From positions 1-6,661 of the forward strand of contig CABUUE010000085.1 of the NCBI GenBank assembly GCA_902494685.1: a stretch of 6,661 nucleotides of DNA. Reading direction: 5' to 3'. How positions within the stretch are numbered: position 1 is the first letter of the stretch; each line of letters starts with the position of its first letter. The DNA comes from an uncultured Collinsella sp. GTDB taxonomy: Bacteria; Actinomycetota; Coriobacteriia; Coriobacteriales; Coriobacteriaceae. The position numbers and the translations under genes were made by a program. The notes under the pieces are model-generated. The model ran no database searches. It saw nothing but the letters and a program-made list of their open reading frames with translations, and was not told the origin of the DNA. Positions 6,505-6,661 of this stretch are shown here, in pieces.

Positions 6505-6535
6505 GCGCACGGGGTAAATTTACCAGCCCGTGCGC
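6505..6535. promoter_or_regulatory. Inverted repeat with nested palindrome over the hpt -35 region
   Basis: GCGCACGGG (6505-6513) pairs with CCCGTGCGC (6527-6535), a perfect 9-bp stem. Nested and slightly offset is the exact 12-bp palindrome GGTAAATTTACC (6513-6524). It abuts the extended -10 box and covers the -35 position, where an operator would be expected. It also lies 51 bases beyond the tilS stop, so it could be a terminator hairpin for tilS, although no U-tract follows on the - strand. Operator and RNA hairpin cannot be separated by sequence alone. Confidence 0.45.
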
Positions 6536-6586
6536 CATCAGCGCGGGAATACCGTCAACGTCGCACAGAATAGCAGGCGTGGGACG

Positions 6587-6661
6587 CTATTCCGCATCGA
6601 CCACGCGGAGCAGATATGCCACGCGCGTTGCGGCCGTGCACTTAAAACGCTCGTCCGCGCG
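6587..6661 (-). CDS. tilS: C-terminal end of a probable tRNA(Ile)-lysidine synthetase (TilS), truncated by the window edge
   Basis: The - strand is open from the window edge for 24 codons to a TAG at 6589-6587. The peptide begins RADERFKCTAATR and ends LLRVVDAE. TilS proteins often finish with a pattern close to RxxERFKVTxATRRVLRL after their C-terminal domain, and the match to this ending is good. Position supports it: tilS commonly lies directly upstream of hpt and ftsH. TilS converts the wobble cytidine of tRNA(Ile)CAU to lysidine using lysine and ATP, which lets it read AUA codons. Only the tail is visible, with no catalytic residue, so the call rests on a short motif plus gene order. Confidence 0.65.
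   Translation of the reverse strand, partial: RADERFKCTAATRVAYLLRVVDAE

Overview
The window looks like chromosomal, housekeeping DNA from a GC-rich Gram-positive bacterium. The protein sequences and the tilS-hpt-ftsH gene order suggest an actinobacterium, most plausibly a gut Coriobacteriia of the Collinsella type. That placement is recalled from family resemblance; no search was run.

Layout from left to right: (1) Positions 1-1308, + strand: an RlmD/RumA-type 23S rRNA uracil-5-methyltransferase with an Fe-S cluster. The frame is open to the left edge, so its start lies outside. (2) Positions 1337-1366: a strong hairpin between convergent genes, a shared terminator. (3) Positions 1387-2208, - strand: a PHP-family metal-dependent phosphoesterase of the YcdX type. 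(4) Positions 2374-3558, - strand: a class I/II PLP-dependent aminotransferase. (5) Positions 3559-3747: a dense intergenic stretch with the aminotransferase promoter, a perfect 25-bp inverted repeat (probably a dispersed REP/MITE-like element) and the ftsH terminator. (6) Positions 3748-5889, - strand: FtsH, the membrane AAA+ zinc protease. (7) Positions 5891-6439, - strand: hypoxanthine phosphoribosyltransferase, one base before ftsH. (8) Positions 6440-6586: the hpt-ftsH promoter region with an operator-like palindrome. (9) Positions 6587-6661, - strand: the last 24 codons of a gene that reads as the C-terminus of TilS, tRNA(Ile)-lysidine synthetase.

tilS, hpt and ftsH form the conserved cluster linking tRNA modification, purine salvage and membrane protein quality control. 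hpt and ftsH are almost certainly co-transcribed and translationally coupled; the 147-bp gap after tilS carries its own promoter candidate. The aminotransferase and PHP gene run in the same direction but are separated by 165 bp with a hairpin and a promoter candidate, so they are probably separate units. Their two -10 regions share the 9-mer GCGTACAAT.

No CRISPR, phage, defence or biosynthetic system is visible. The most unusual elements are non-coding: the 62-bp palindromic element upstream of the aminotransferase, and the palindrome at the hpt promoter.
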